NCBI GenBank assembly: GCA_903889965.1
Contig: CAISZM010000019.1
Coordinates: forward strand, 1-46,479
Length of the DNA: 46,479 bases
Reading direction: 5' to 3'
DNA from: an uncultured Elusimicrobia bacterium
GTDB taxonomy: Bacteria > Elusimicrobiota > Elusimicrobia > Elusimicrobiales > UBA9959
Shown: in pieces, positions 24,370-32,656 of the stretch
Layout of the letters: every line of letters begins with the position of its first letter
How positions within the stretch are numbered: the first letter of the stretch is position 1
The notes under the pieces: model-generated
What the model was told of the DNA's origin: nothing
Databases searched by the model: none
Seen by the model: the letters and a program-made list of their open reading frames with translations, nothing else
Program-made: the position numbers and the translations under genes

Positions 24370-25505
24370 TATCCGCCCTTATGCTCCTGCTCGTGTTCGC
24401 GGCCCCGGCCGCGGCACAGTCCGGCGTCGACCTGAAAAAGAAGAACCTGGATGAAATAAACCGCCAGCTTGAGGATAAGAAAAAAGAGCTGGACCAGTAC
24501 CTGGCCGACGAGGAACGCATACTTTCCGAGATATCCGGGCTGAAAAAACAGGAAAAACAGACCGTTTCGCGCCGCCAGGAGCTGGAAGACCAGCTGGCCA
24601 GGTCGCGGTCCCGTTCCGGGGAGGCACGGGAGAAGTACGATTCGCTTGAAAAGGCCAAGAAAGACCTCTCCGGAGATATTTCCGGCGAACTGGTGATGTA
24701 TTCCCTGCAGAAGGACTTCTACTACCCTTATTACGGTTCGCGCGACATGTCGAAAGACATGCTTATGCGCGCCGCGATGCTCAACAAGAGGGCGCTGCTA
24801 ACCCGCATAAAAGGAGAAAGCGTCCGCGTCAACAAGGACATGGAACTGCTGCGCCAGAAGGGCCTCGAGCTGCGCTCCCGCCAGGAGCTGCTCAGCAGGC
24901 AAAGCACGGAGCAAAAGAGCCTGGTGAGGAGCAAGCAGGACGAACTGGAGCGCACGCGCGAGCAGCAGGCCAAGCTTTCGCGGGAACTGGCGAACCTGCA
25001 GAACGCGGCGCTAGGTCTAAACCGCCTCGTAAAAAAACTGCAGAAGCAGGCCCCTTACCGCGCGGAAGAGGGAGCCGTGGAACTGCCGGTGGCGAGGGGC
25101 TCGCTTGCCTGGCCGGCCCGCGGCAAAGTTATAAGCCACTTCGGGCGCGAGGAAGTGCCGGAGCTGAAGACCTGGATAGTCCGCGAGGGCATACGCATAG
25201 CCACGGAAAAGGACGCGCCCGTGACCGCCGCCCTTGACGGCAAGGTGATCTATACCGGGACTTTCATGACATACGGCAACGTTGTGATAGTGGACCATGA
25301 AAGAGGCTTTTTTACCATATACGGGCTTCTAAGCCGGGTTGACGCGGTAAAAGACCAGACCGTGTCGGTTTCGAGCGTGCTCGGCCTGGCCGGAGAGGAT
25401 ACCCAGGCGATGAGTTCCGGGAAAAAATCTCCCGGCAGCGCCGTATATTTCGAGATACGCAAGGGCGACAGGGCCATAGACCCCCTTAAGTGGCTCCCAA
25501 ATTAG
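24348..25505 (+). CDS. envC: EnvC-like murein hydrolase activator
   Basis: About 385 aa from ATG 24348: a signal peptide (to about residue 23, PAAAQS), a long antiparallel coiled coil (about 28-240), and a C-terminal LytM/M23 domain (about 260-385). In active M23 enzymes zinc is bound by HxxxD and HxH motifs. Here the corresponding segments read VREGIRI, IYGLLSR and VYFEIRKG, so the ligands are lost. This matches EnvC, which lacks hydrolase activity and instead activates periplasmic amidases under FtsEX control. It overlaps the ftsX-like gene by 22 bases, implying coupled translation. Confidence 0.85.
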   Translation: MEKRPLLISALMLLLVFAAPAAAQSGVDLKKKNLDEINRQLEDKKKELDQYLADEERILSEISGLKKQEKQTVSRRQELEDQLARSRSRSGEAREKYDSLEKAKKDLSGDISGELVMYSLQKDFYYPYYGSRDMSKDMLMRAAMLNKRALLTRIKGESVRVNKDMELLRQKGLELRSRQELLSRQSTEQKSLVRSKQDELERTREQQAKLSRELANLQNAALGLNRLVKKLQKQAPYRAEEGAVELPVARGSLAWPARGKVISHFGREEVPELKTWIVREGIRIATEKDAPVTAALDGKVIYTGTFMTYGNVVIVDHERGFFTIYGLLSRVDAVKDQTVSVSSVLGLAGEDTQAMSSGKKSPGSAVYFEIRKGDRAIDPLKWLPN

Positions 25506-25596
25506 TTATAATTCACTATTGACGGGCCGCCCGCTGTAAAGGTTTGGCGGTCGGCATATTTTTCGCTGTTTTACGCTGGTTCAAGGAGCGCTTTCA

Positions 25597-26874
25597 ATGA
25601 AGAAAATCAGGAAAATTACTCTGGTCACCCTCGCGGCCCTGGCTATCGGGGCGGCGTTCCCTTACGTCAATTTCGCCCTTGACCAGACATATCAGCAGCT
25701 CAAGGTCATGGTCGACGTGATGGAGCTGATAAAAGAAAGCTATGTGGACCCGATCGACACGCAGAAGCTGATCTACGGCGCCGCCAGGGGCATGGTGGCC
25801 GAGCTCGACGATTTTTCACAGTTCATGGAGCCGGACCTCTATGAAAGGGTCAAGAGCGACACGGAGGGAGAGTTCGGCGGCATAGGCATACGCGTCGATA
25901 TGCGGGACGGCTGGCTTACCGTGGTGACGCCCCTGCACGACACTCCGGCCTGGAAAGCGCAGGTGTTCCCGGGGGATAAGATCATAAAAATTGACGGCGA
26001 ATCCACCAAGGGCATGATCATAGACGAGGCCGTAAAGCGGCTGCGCGGCAAACCCGGCACCCAGGTGAGCATAACCACCACCCGCGAGCCCGAGGATAAG
26101 ACCGCCGAGTGGACGACCAAAGACATCACCATGACCCGCGAACTCATAAAGAGCGAGAACGTGAAGTGGCGCATGCTGGACCCGAAGACCGGTTACATAA
26201 AGCTGATAGAGTTCACCGGCCACGCCGATGAAAATTTCAAAAAGGCTATCGCGGAGCTTAAAGACCAGGGCATGGAGGCCCTGGTGCTGGACCTGCGTTA
26301 CAACCCGGGCGGCCTGCTTGCCTCCTCGGTGGAAATTTCCAGGCTGTTCCTGAACGACAACAAGATGATAGTTTTCACCAAAGGCCGCAAGGCGGAGAAC
26401 TACCAGGAGTTCCGCGCCAACGCCACGGCCCCCTACGGGGACCTGCCGATGGTGATACTGATCAACAGGTACTCCGCTTCGGCCAGCGAGATCGTGTCGG
26501 GCGCCATGCAGGATAATAAGCGCGCCGTTATAATGGGCGAGCGCTCTTTCGGCAAAGCCAGCGTGCAGCAGATGATCCCGCTGTCCGACAACTCTGCCCT
26601 GCGCCTTACCATAGCCAGGTATTACACCCCGAGCGGCAAGTCCATACAGCATGACGCCAAGAACGAGACCGGCGGCATAAGCCCGGATATAGAGGTCAAG
26701 GTGCCGCTGGAGACCGAAAAAAAATTACTGCAGCAGGCCGAGGAAATATTCTACCCCAACAAGGGCGATAAGGACGACAAAAAAAAGGACTCCATACGCG
26801 ACGAGGTCCTTGACCGCGCGGTTGAGCTCCTTAAAGCCAGGGACGTCCTGGGCAACCTGAAGCAGGGTAAGTAG
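25597..26874 (+). CDS. ctpA: CtpA-type C-terminal processing protease (S41)
   Basis: 425 aa. N-terminal signal or anchor helix (about 8-30), a PDZ domain (about 85-165, EFGGIGIRVDMRDG to GKPGTQVSIT), and an S41 serine protease domain. The catalytic Ser lies in YSASASEIVSGAM (about 292-304) and the Lys in FGKASVQ (Lys about 320). LDLRYNPGG is also typical. Acts in the periplasm, trimming C-termini of envelope proteins. Strong AAGGAG 8 bases before ATG 25597. The order ftsX-envC-ctp is a common conserved arrangement, and the protease may regulate peptidoglycan hydrolases. Confidence 0.95.
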   Translation: MKKIRKITLVTLAALAIGAAFPYVNFALDQTYQQLKVMVDVMELIKESYVDPIDTQKLIYGAARGMVAELDDFSQFMEPDLYERVKSDTEGEFGGIGIRVDMRDGWLTVVTPLHDTPAWKAQVFPGDKIIKIDGESTKGMIIDEAVKRLRGKPGTQVSITTTREPEDKTAEWTTKDITMTRELIKSENVKWRMLDPKTGYIKLIEFTGHADENFKKAIAELKDQGMEALVLDLRYNPGGLLASSVEISRLFLNDNKMIVFTKGRKAENYQEFRANATAPYGDLPMVILINRYSASASEIVSGAMQDNKRAVIMGERSFGKASVQQMIPLSDNSALRLTIARYYTPSGKSIQHDAKNETGGISPDIEVKVPLETEKKLLQQAEEIFYPNKGDKDDKKKDSIRDEVLDRAVELLKARDVLGNLKQGK

Positions 26875-26964
26875 GGGGTTGTAAACGGCAGCGGGCGGTC
26901 CGTGGCTGGGTTCGGGTCCGTGGACCGGGCCTGCCGCAGATCGCCGGCCGCCCGGCTGATCTAA

Positions 26965-28053
26965 ATGAAAATTCTGGCCTTTGAGACCACCTGCGACGAA
27001 ACCTCGGCCGCCGTGCTCGAGGGCGGCGTCCTGCGGTCCAATTCCGTGTTTTCACAGATACCTCTGCACCGCCGCTACGGCGGCGTCGTGCCCGAGCTGG
27101 CCAGCCGCGCCCACCTTGAAAAAATACCTTTCGTGCTCGGGTCCGCCCTTGCCGCCGCGGGTATTAAAACGCCGCTTAAAAAGGGCGGAATAGGGGCGGT
27201 GGCGTTCTCGCGCGGGCCAGGTCTTCCCGGGGCGCTGATGGTCGGGCGCGTCGCGGCTGAAGCCGCGTCCGAGCTTTCCGGGGCCCCGCTGATAGGCGTG
27301 AACCACCTAGAGGGACATCTGCTGGCCTGCGAGTTCTCAGGGGGGCGGACAGATCGAAGGCTTGAATTCCCGCTTCTGGCGCTTATAGTTTCAGGCGGCC
27401 ATACCGAAATCTGGCACGCCAGGGGCTACGGCGATTACCATGTACTCGGCCGCACGCGGGACGACGCCGCCGGCGAGGCCTTCGACAAGGTGGCAAAGCT
27501 CCTGGGGCTGCCCTACCCCGGCGGCCCGGCCGTGGAGAAAGAGGCCGCGGGCGCGCGCGGCAAGGGGCCCTTGTTCCCGAGGCCCTTCATGCCAGGCACC
27601 GCGGATTTTTCGTTCAGCGGGCTTAAGACGGCCGTCAGCTACCACCTTGCAGCCAGGCTAGGAGCGGATTTTTACCTTGCGGGCAAACGTCTGCCGGCGG
27701 CTGACAGGGCGCGCGTGTGCAGGGCTTTCCAGGACGCTGCGGTGGAGACCCTGGTTAAAAAAACCGCGGACGCCGCCCGCGCCCTGGGGCTTAAGCGTAT
27801 AGCCGTGGGGGGCGGCGTGTCCGCCAACGGGGCGCTGCGGGCCGCCTTCGCCGCGCTGAAGGGTTTCGAGGTCAGGTTCTCCGAGAAGGCTTACTGCTCG
27901 GATAACGCCGCCATGGTAGCCTTGTGCGCCTTGCGACGCCTGGAGTCCGCGGGTTTCTCCAACAGCCTTAAGGTGGCGCCGGAACTGGCAAACCCGGGCT
28001 GGAAGGCGGGCCGCCGGAAGGCCGGAGTAACGTCAGGCCGGAAGAAGTCCTGA
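26965..28053 (+). CDS. tsaD: tRNA N6-adenosine threonylcarbamoyltransferase TsaD
   Basis: 362 aa, normal family length. It transfers the threonylcarbamoyl group to A37 of tRNAs reading ANN codons, with TsaB and TsaE. ASKHA-fold markers: FETTCDETSAAV at the N-terminus, YGGVVPELASRAHLE, the metal-binding HLEGH (His 114 and His 118), SGGHTEIW, DDAAGEAFDKVAKLLGLPYP, FSFSGLKTAV, GGGVSANGALR and SDNAAMVA. ATG 26965 is the natural family start. Cytoplasmic. No obvious functional link to neighbours. Confidence 0.97.
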   Translation: MKILAFETTCDETSAAVLEGGVLRSNSVFSQIPLHRRYGGVVPELASRAHLEKIPFVLGSALAAAGIKTPLKKGGIGAVAFSRGPGLPGALMVGRVAAEAASELSGAPLIGVNHLEGHLLACEFSGGRTDRRLEFPLLALIVSGGHTEIWHARGYGDYHVLGRTRDDAAGEAFDKVAKLLGLPYPGGPAVEKEAAGARGKGPLFPRPFMPGTADFSFSGLKTAVSYHLAARLGADFYLAGKRLPAADRARVCRAFQDAAVETLVKKTADAARALGLKRIAVGGGVSANGALRAAFAALKGFEVRFSEKAYCSDNAAMVALCALRRLESAGFSNSLKVAPELANPGWKAGRRKAGVTSGRKKS

Positions 28054-28140
28054 GATTTTGGATAGGGTGGGAAGTCCGAATGCGCGGCTTTCCAGCCCCC
28101 GCGAGTTTAAGAGCGCGGCAGTTCAGCGGGGATATAACTG

Positions 28141-29319
28141 ATGATCATCTGGCTGCTTTCTGACTACGACCACAGGAAACACCTGGCCTTTAAGACCTTG
28201 CTGGCCAGGTTTTCTGCCGCATATCCTGATACCGCCGTGGAGTTTTCGGTCAAGAGCCGCGCTAGTCTTTGGGAAAGCCTTTTTACCCACTTGCGCGATC
28301 CAAAGCGCAACCCGATGCCGGACATAATAGAGATACCGCAGAACTGGACGGACCTTTTTTCCAGGCTTGGCCTGCTTGCGGAACTTTCCTCCAAGGTCGA
28401 GCCGCTCGCCCAGCGGCGCTATCCGGAATTCATACTTAAGGAACTCTGCCGCAACGAGGGCTCCGCCTTCTCTGCACCGTGGTGGCTGGAGTCGCCGGCC
28501 CTGTTCTACAGGCCGCAGGCGCTTAAGGGCGCGGTCTCCGACCCGGAAAAGGAGCTGGCTTCCTGGGAAGGGTTCCGCGCCGCTCTCGACAGCGTCGGGA
28601 AGAGCTCGAGGCGCTCCGGCCCGCGCGCCCTTTCCGTGCCCGGTTCCTCCGGTTCCGTTTCGGTGGCCGACGTGCTGCCGCGCGTCTGGGGCCGCAGGGG
28701 CGGGCTGTTCTCCGAAGATTTCAACAGGGCCACTTTTACGCACGAAGAGACGGCCGGCGGTATCGAGGACTGGCTGGAGCTGGCGGTGAGCGGCAAGGTG
28801 GAACTGTTCAGCGCGGACCGCTTCGAGAACGGGCCGCGCCCGGCCGAGGAGTCCGCCTTCATAATATCCTCGAGGAAGCTCGCGGGTTCCGGGCGTTCGG
28901 GGCTCCGTATGCTCCCCTATCCGGGCTACCCTTCCGGGGGGGGGCTTATGCTGGTTTATAACCTCGCGGTGTCGGCCTCCTCGCAGGATCCTTCGGGTTC
29001 CGCGGCCTTCGTGTCCTGGGCCATGGAGCCGCGCAATCTTTCTTTTTTTACGGAAAGTTTCGGCGTCTTTCCCTGCCTCAGATCTGTCTTCGAGGAACGG
29101 CTCAGGGATGAACGCGAATCCGACGCCTACCGCCATATTTTCGCCGCGCCCGAACTTAAGCCCAATATGATGGTCTATCCGACGGCGGAATTGCTGCTTG
29201 AAAGGGCGCTCTGGAACCTGTCCCTTAAAATAGCGCGCGGGGATTACGACAGGGAGGACCTGACCCGGGAACTTATAATGGCGCAGGGCGAGGCGGATTA
29301 TTTGCTGTCGCTGTACTAG
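28141..29319 (+). CDS. Solute-binding-protein-like protein without signal peptide
   Basis: 392 aa. The fold signs resemble ABC-transporter family 1 solute-binding proteins: a start strand IIWLLSDYDHRKH then helix FKTLLARFSAAYPDTAVEF, PDIIEIPQNWTDLF, SAPWWLESPALFYRP, and a late ATP-independent hinge region (GGGLMLVYNLAVSASSQDP, then AAFVSWAMEP). Typical members carry a signal peptide or lipobox. Here none is visible, and an in-frame TAA at 28135-28137 sits two codons before ATG 28141, so no longer start exists. It may act in the cytoplasm as a ligand sensor, or have lost export. No ABC permease genes adjoin. Confidence 0.6.
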   Translation: MIIWLLSDYDHRKHLAFKTLLARFSAAYPDTAVEFSVKSRASLWESLFTHLRDPKRNPMPDIIEIPQNWTDLFSRLGLLAELSSKVEPLAQRRYPEFILKELCRNEGSAFSAPWWLESPALFYRPQALKGAVSDPEKELASWEGFRAALDSVGKSSRRSGPRALSVPGSSGSVSVADVLPRVWGRRGGLFSEDFNRATFTHEETAGGIEDWLELAVSGKVELFSADRFENGPRPAEESAFIISSRKLAGSGRSGLRMLPYPGYPSGGGLMLVYNLAVSASSQDPSGSAAFVSWAMEPRNLSFFTESFGVFPCLRSVFEERLRDERESDAYRHIFAAPELKPNMMVYPTAELLLERALWNLSLKIARGDYDREDLTRELIMAQGEADYLLSLY

Positions 29320-29322
29320 GGG

Positions 29323-29364
29323 GATTGAAGATTGAAGATTCAAGATTGAAGATTGAAGATTGTC
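29323..29364. repeat. Heptamer tandem repeat (GATTGAA)
   Basis: Five to six head-to-tail copies of GATTGAA, with one GATTCAA unit in the middle and a degenerate last copy (GATTGTC). It fills the space between the solute-binding-like gene and the diguanylate cyclase gene. Units are contiguous, without spacers. Slippage could change copy number and so the distance to the next gene's start. Confidence 0.85.
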
Positions 29365-29390
29365 GGATTTAAGATTTGTTTTTTGCGACG

Positions 29391-30920
29391 ATGAAAAAGA
29401 ACGAAAAAATTTTTTACGGCGAGGCTCCCGGCCGGGTTTTTTACGAAGGCCGGGACGCGTTCCTGCGCGCGGCCCTCGAGTCCGTAGAGGAGCGTTTCGC
29501 GCTGGCCTGCGCCTCCTTCTACGAGTACGAAGAGGGCACCGGCCTGCTGCGCCTGCGCCAGTGCCACGCCTCCGGAGTTTCGTTCGAGGGTGAGGAGAAC
29601 CTCAAGCCCCAGCCCGGCTCGGCCGCGGCCAGGGCTCTTGAGACCATGCAGCCGGTGCGTTCAAGGACGTCCGGCGGCAATTTCCTCTATTCCCCTTTCC
29701 GGTTCGACTACAGCGATCCCGCTGGCGGAAGCAGCGTCGTGCCCTGCCTCGGGCTGGTGCGCATGGAACGCTCCCCGCGAGCGCGCAGGTTTTTGCCTTC
29801 CGAAGCGGCCGGGGCTGACGCCTACCTCAGGTCCTTCCTGCGCGACTACTACAAGGCTGAGTTCTTCTCCCTGCACCGAAAGTACGACAAGAACGTGGCC
29901 GCTATAACCGAGCTTACGGAGGTGTTCGCCACGGCGCTGCGCGTGCGCGACAGCTTCCGGCACATACTGTCCGGCATACAGACCTATTTCGGCTTCGACC
30001 GCGTGAGGCTTTACCTGATAGACGAGAAGAACCGCAAATTGAAGGGCGAGCTTTCCGCGGACATACGCGGCAAGATAAAAAGCATCGCGTACGAGGAGAT
30101 CCCGCTGGAGCCGGGCGCGCACCGCTTCGCGGATATCGTGCTGGGCCGAAGCTCGGGCGCCTTCATGGAGCGCTACAAGGACTGTGTGCTTTACATGCCG
30201 CTCGCGGTGCAGGGCGTCACGATAGGCCTGCTCATAGTCGACAACCTCCTCAGCCAGCAGCGCATCGAACCGCAGGAGCTGGCGATGCTGAGGTCCTTCG
30301 GCGGCCAGATCGCCCTCGCGGTAGACAACTCCCGCCTTTTCGACAAGGTGGAGGAACTCTCGCTTTACGACGAGCTTACCAAACTGCCGCTGCGGCGCTA
30401 CTTCAACCAGCGCTTCCAGGAAGAATTCTACCGCGCGGAGCGCTTCAAGCAGCCGCTCGCCCTTATCTGGGCCGATATCGACCACTTCAAGGAAGTGAAC
30501 GACACCTACGGCCATCAGATAGGGGACAAGGTGCTTAAAGAGGCCGGGCGCGTAATACTCTCCAATCTGCGCAAGATAGACTTCCCGTGCCGCTACGGCG
30601 GGGACGAGATAGTGATACTGCTGCCGCAGGCCACCGGGGCCGAGGCCCGGCGCCTGGCCCAGCGCCTGAGCCAGGAGCTGGCGGAGGTGCGCATAGCCGT
30701 GCCCTTCTCAAAGACCCGCGAACTCCGCGTGACGATGAGCATAGGCGTCTCCACTTTCCCGCAGGACGCCTCGAGCATGGACGCCCTGCTGGAGAAGGCG
30801 GACGACGCCCTTTACTGGGTGAAGTCTCACGGCCGCGGGCAAATAGCCGTCTATTCCGAAGTGGCCGCCGCAAAAGAGAAAGAAAAGGCCGGTTCCCCGC
30901 CTCCGGCCTCCCTCCCGTAA
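29391..30920 (+). CDS. GAF-domain diguanylate cyclase
   Basis: About 509 aa from ATG 29391 (TTG 29376 is an unlikely extension). The N-terminal part (about 10-150) looks like a degenerate GAF-type domain; a second GAF domain (about 185-330) has FGFDRVRLYLID, VLYMPLAVQGVTIGLLIVDN and LRSFGGQIALAVDNSRL. A GGDEF domain follows (about 335-490): YDELTKLPLRRYFN, DIDHFKEVNDTYGH, then GGDEI at about 403, with an RKID inhibitory I-site 5 residues before. It should make c-di-GMP from GTP with product inhibition. No membrane helices, so it is a cytoplasmic sensor of a small ligand. c-di-GMP often controls pili; the Tad locus lies 6 kb downstream. Confidence 0.9.
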   Translation: MKKNEKIFYGEAPGRVFYEGRDAFLRAALESVEERFALACASFYEYEEGTGLLRLRQCHASGVSFEGEENLKPQPGSAAARALETMQPVRSRTSGGNFLYSPFRFDYSDPAGGSSVVPCLGLVRMERSPRARRFLPSEAAGADAYLRSFLRDYYKAEFFSLHRKYDKNVAAITELTEVFATALRVRDSFRHILSGIQTYFGFDRVRLYLIDEKNRKLKGELSADIRGKIKSIAYEEIPLEPGAHRFADIVLGRSSGAFMERYKDCVLYMPLAVQGVTIGLLIVDNLLSQQRIEPQELAMLRSFGGQIALAVDNSRLFDKVEELSLYDELTKLPLRRYFNQRFQEEFYRAERFKQPLALIWADIDHFKEVNDTYGHQIGDKVLKEAGRVILSNLRKIDFPCRYGGDEIVILLPQATGAEARRLAQRLSQELAEVRIAVPFSKTRELRVTMSIGVSTFPQDASSMDALLEKADDALYWVKSHGRGQIAVYSEVAAAKEKEKAGSPPPASLP

Positions 30921-31023
30921 CCTTTTGTTCATAATTATTTCACCGCCGGTTAATACCCCTCCGCTATACTGTAAAAGCGGCAAGCTGCGTATTTAAGGGC
31001 TCTTTGAGCCGTTAGGTTTTTCT

Positions 31024-32541
31024 ATGGAAAGCAAGGACATGGACAGGCATATCGGCGAACTCTGGAAAAAAGCTGCGGGGACCTATTATGTCCCCGAGGC
31101 CGCGGTTCTGCCTGACGAGGTCCGCCAGTCCGGCATGGAAACGCTGCGCTTTCTCAGGGAAAAATTTTCGAAGGCCGAGGGGGAGTGGCGCGCGCTGATA
31201 GCCGCCAAGGACGCCCAGCTGCGCGACTTGTACGCGCAGCTCGAGGCGGCCGGAGCCCAGCTGGACGAAGCCCGGGAGGATTGCCGCGACGCGCGCGAAG
31301 AAGTGATCAACGAAGAGCTGGCCTCGGCGCTGCGCCTGGAGGGATCGGTCAAGGCCCTCGACGCCCAAAAGAAGAACCACAGGCGCGAGCTCGCCGCGGC
31401 GGAGGCTTCGCTGGAGCGCGCGGCTTCGGAGATAGCCGGGCTGCGCAAACGTGTGGATGTCCTCCGCCTGGAGCGCGACGAGGCCCTCGGGAACGCCGCG
31501 GCCGCCGAAGCCGTGAAGGCCGAGCTGGCCGCAGCGGCCCGCGGCAGGGACGATTTAGCGGCGAAGCTGGCGGTCTCCGCGGAGGAGCTGGAGAAGGTCC
31601 GGGCCGAACTGACAGGCGAGCGCGATAACCGGATTTCGGACCAGGCCAGGATCCAGGATCTTGAAGCGCGGCTGGAGGGCCTGGCTGCGGGGCAGCAAAG
31701 CGTTAAAGCCGGGAGCGAAGCCCCGGAGCCGAAGGCGCCGGAGGAAATGGAACGCGGGGCGGTACCTGCGGTAACTTGTGCTCCCGCGGCCGCGGTCAAA
31801 AAGACCGGCGGCGGATTTAGAAGGGCCGTGGTTCTGGGACTTGCCGGCCTGGTGTTCGCCGGCGGCGCGGCCTGGCAGTTCCACAGATGGCGGGCCGGGG
31901 CGCACTACACTCTCCTGGCCTCCGTACCTGTGAACCTCACAAGCCCATCCGGGCTCGCGGCCACGAAATACGGGGTCTGGCTTTCAGACCTTGCCGGGGG
32001 GCTGGAGTTGCGCGACGCGGGCGATCTGGCCGTGCGCCGCTCCCTGCCCGCCGCCGCGGGGGCCCTGAGCGCGGCCGACGGCGGCCTGTGGACGCTGGAC
32101 GCGGACCGTGTCAATTATACCAGGCGGGACTATAAAGACGGCAGTGCGCTTGAAACGCTCAAGGCGCCGGGCAACTCCCCGCAGGGAGCGGCCTGGGACG
32201 GCTATAGTCTTTGGGCCTTTGACTCCGGAACCGGCCTCATTTATAATTACCCGCGGGCCCCGAAAAGCGGTTCAGCCGCCTCTTACCGGCTTGAAGGCTT
32301 AAAGAGCCTTGTCTGCATGCAGTGGTACGGGGGGGCTTTATGGACTCTGGACTCAAAGAGCGCCCTGCGCCGCTACTCTTTTGAGGACGGGGCGTTCAGA
32401 GAGGTTTCAAGGCAGGCCTTTGGGGGCGGCCGGGCGGCGGCTTTCTGTATTGACGGCGACACCCTTTGGTCCGTGGAAAAAACCGGTCTCCCCGCGGGAG
32501 GGTTCGAGCTGAAGAAGTATTCGCTGGAATTATATAGTTAA
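31024..32541 (+). CDS. Coiled-coil, single-TM protein with propeller-like periplasmic domain
   Basis: 505 aa, family not recognised. Residues about 35-220 form a long Ala/Glu/Arg-rich coiled coil, followed by a Pro-rich linker. One membrane helix lies at about 268-284 (RRAVVLGLAGLVFAGGAAW), and the C-terminal 210 residues hold repeated strand-rich units marked by SGLAATKYGVWLSD, ADGGLWTLD, WDGYSLWAFD, YGGALWTLD and IDGDTLWSVE. This WxxD periodicity of about 40-45 residues suggests a beta propeller. By charge and order the coiled coil is cytoplasmic and the propeller periplasmic. It could relay an envelope signal inward. ATG 31039 is an alternative start. Confidence 0.75.
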   Translation: MESKDMDRHIGELWKKAAGTYYVPEAAVLPDEVRQSGMETLRFLREKFSKAEGEWRALIAAKDAQLRDLYAQLEAAGAQLDEAREDCRDAREEVINEELASALRLEGSVKALDAQKKNHRRELAAAEASLERAASEIAGLRKRVDVLRLERDEALGNAAAAEAVKAELAAAARGRDDLAAKLAVSAEELEKVRAELTGERDNRISDQARIQDLEARLEGLAAGQQSVKAGSEAPEPKAPEEMERGAVPAVTCAPAAAVKKTGGGFRRAVVLGLAGLVFAGGAAWQFHRWRAGAHYTLLASVPVNLTSPSGLAATKYGVWLSDLAGGLELRDAGDLAVRRSLPAAAGALSAADGGLWTLDADRVNYTRRDYKDGSALETLKAPGNSPQGAAWDGYSLWAFDSGTGLIYNYPRAPKSGSAASYRLEGLKSLVCMQWYGGALWTLDSKSALRRYSFEDGAFREVSRQAFGGGRAAAFCIDGDTLWSVEKTGLPAGGFELKKYSLELYS

Positions 32542-32578
32542 GCGCGCAATTCTTGTTTGTTGATTTTATTATGTAAAA

Positions 32579-32602
32579 ATGGCAAAATCTAAAAGTTGCC
32601 AT
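32579..32602. repeat. Inverted repeat upstream of FlgD-repeat gene
   Basis: ATGGCAA and TTGCCAT, 7 bp each, separated by 10 AT-rich bases. It lies in the 115-base gap before the FlgD-repeat protein gene. Could be a regulator-binding site or a weak hairpin. No clear -35/-10 pair was found beside it. Confidence 0.4.
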
Positions 32603-32656
32603 GCCTGTGCGCTGGCCGCCGTTTTTTTGGATTTTAAAGTTTCCGGAGAGAAGCTT

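Noticed and set aside
29323-29364. Possible CRISPR array
   Set aside because: Units are 7 bases, contiguous and without spacers; no cas genes nearby.
32546-32656. c-di-GMP (GEMM) riboswitch before the FlgD-repeat gene
   Set aside because: GGCAAA followed by an AAAG loop loosely recalls the motif, but the second conserved half and the tetraloop receptor are absent; only a simple inverted repeat is supported.
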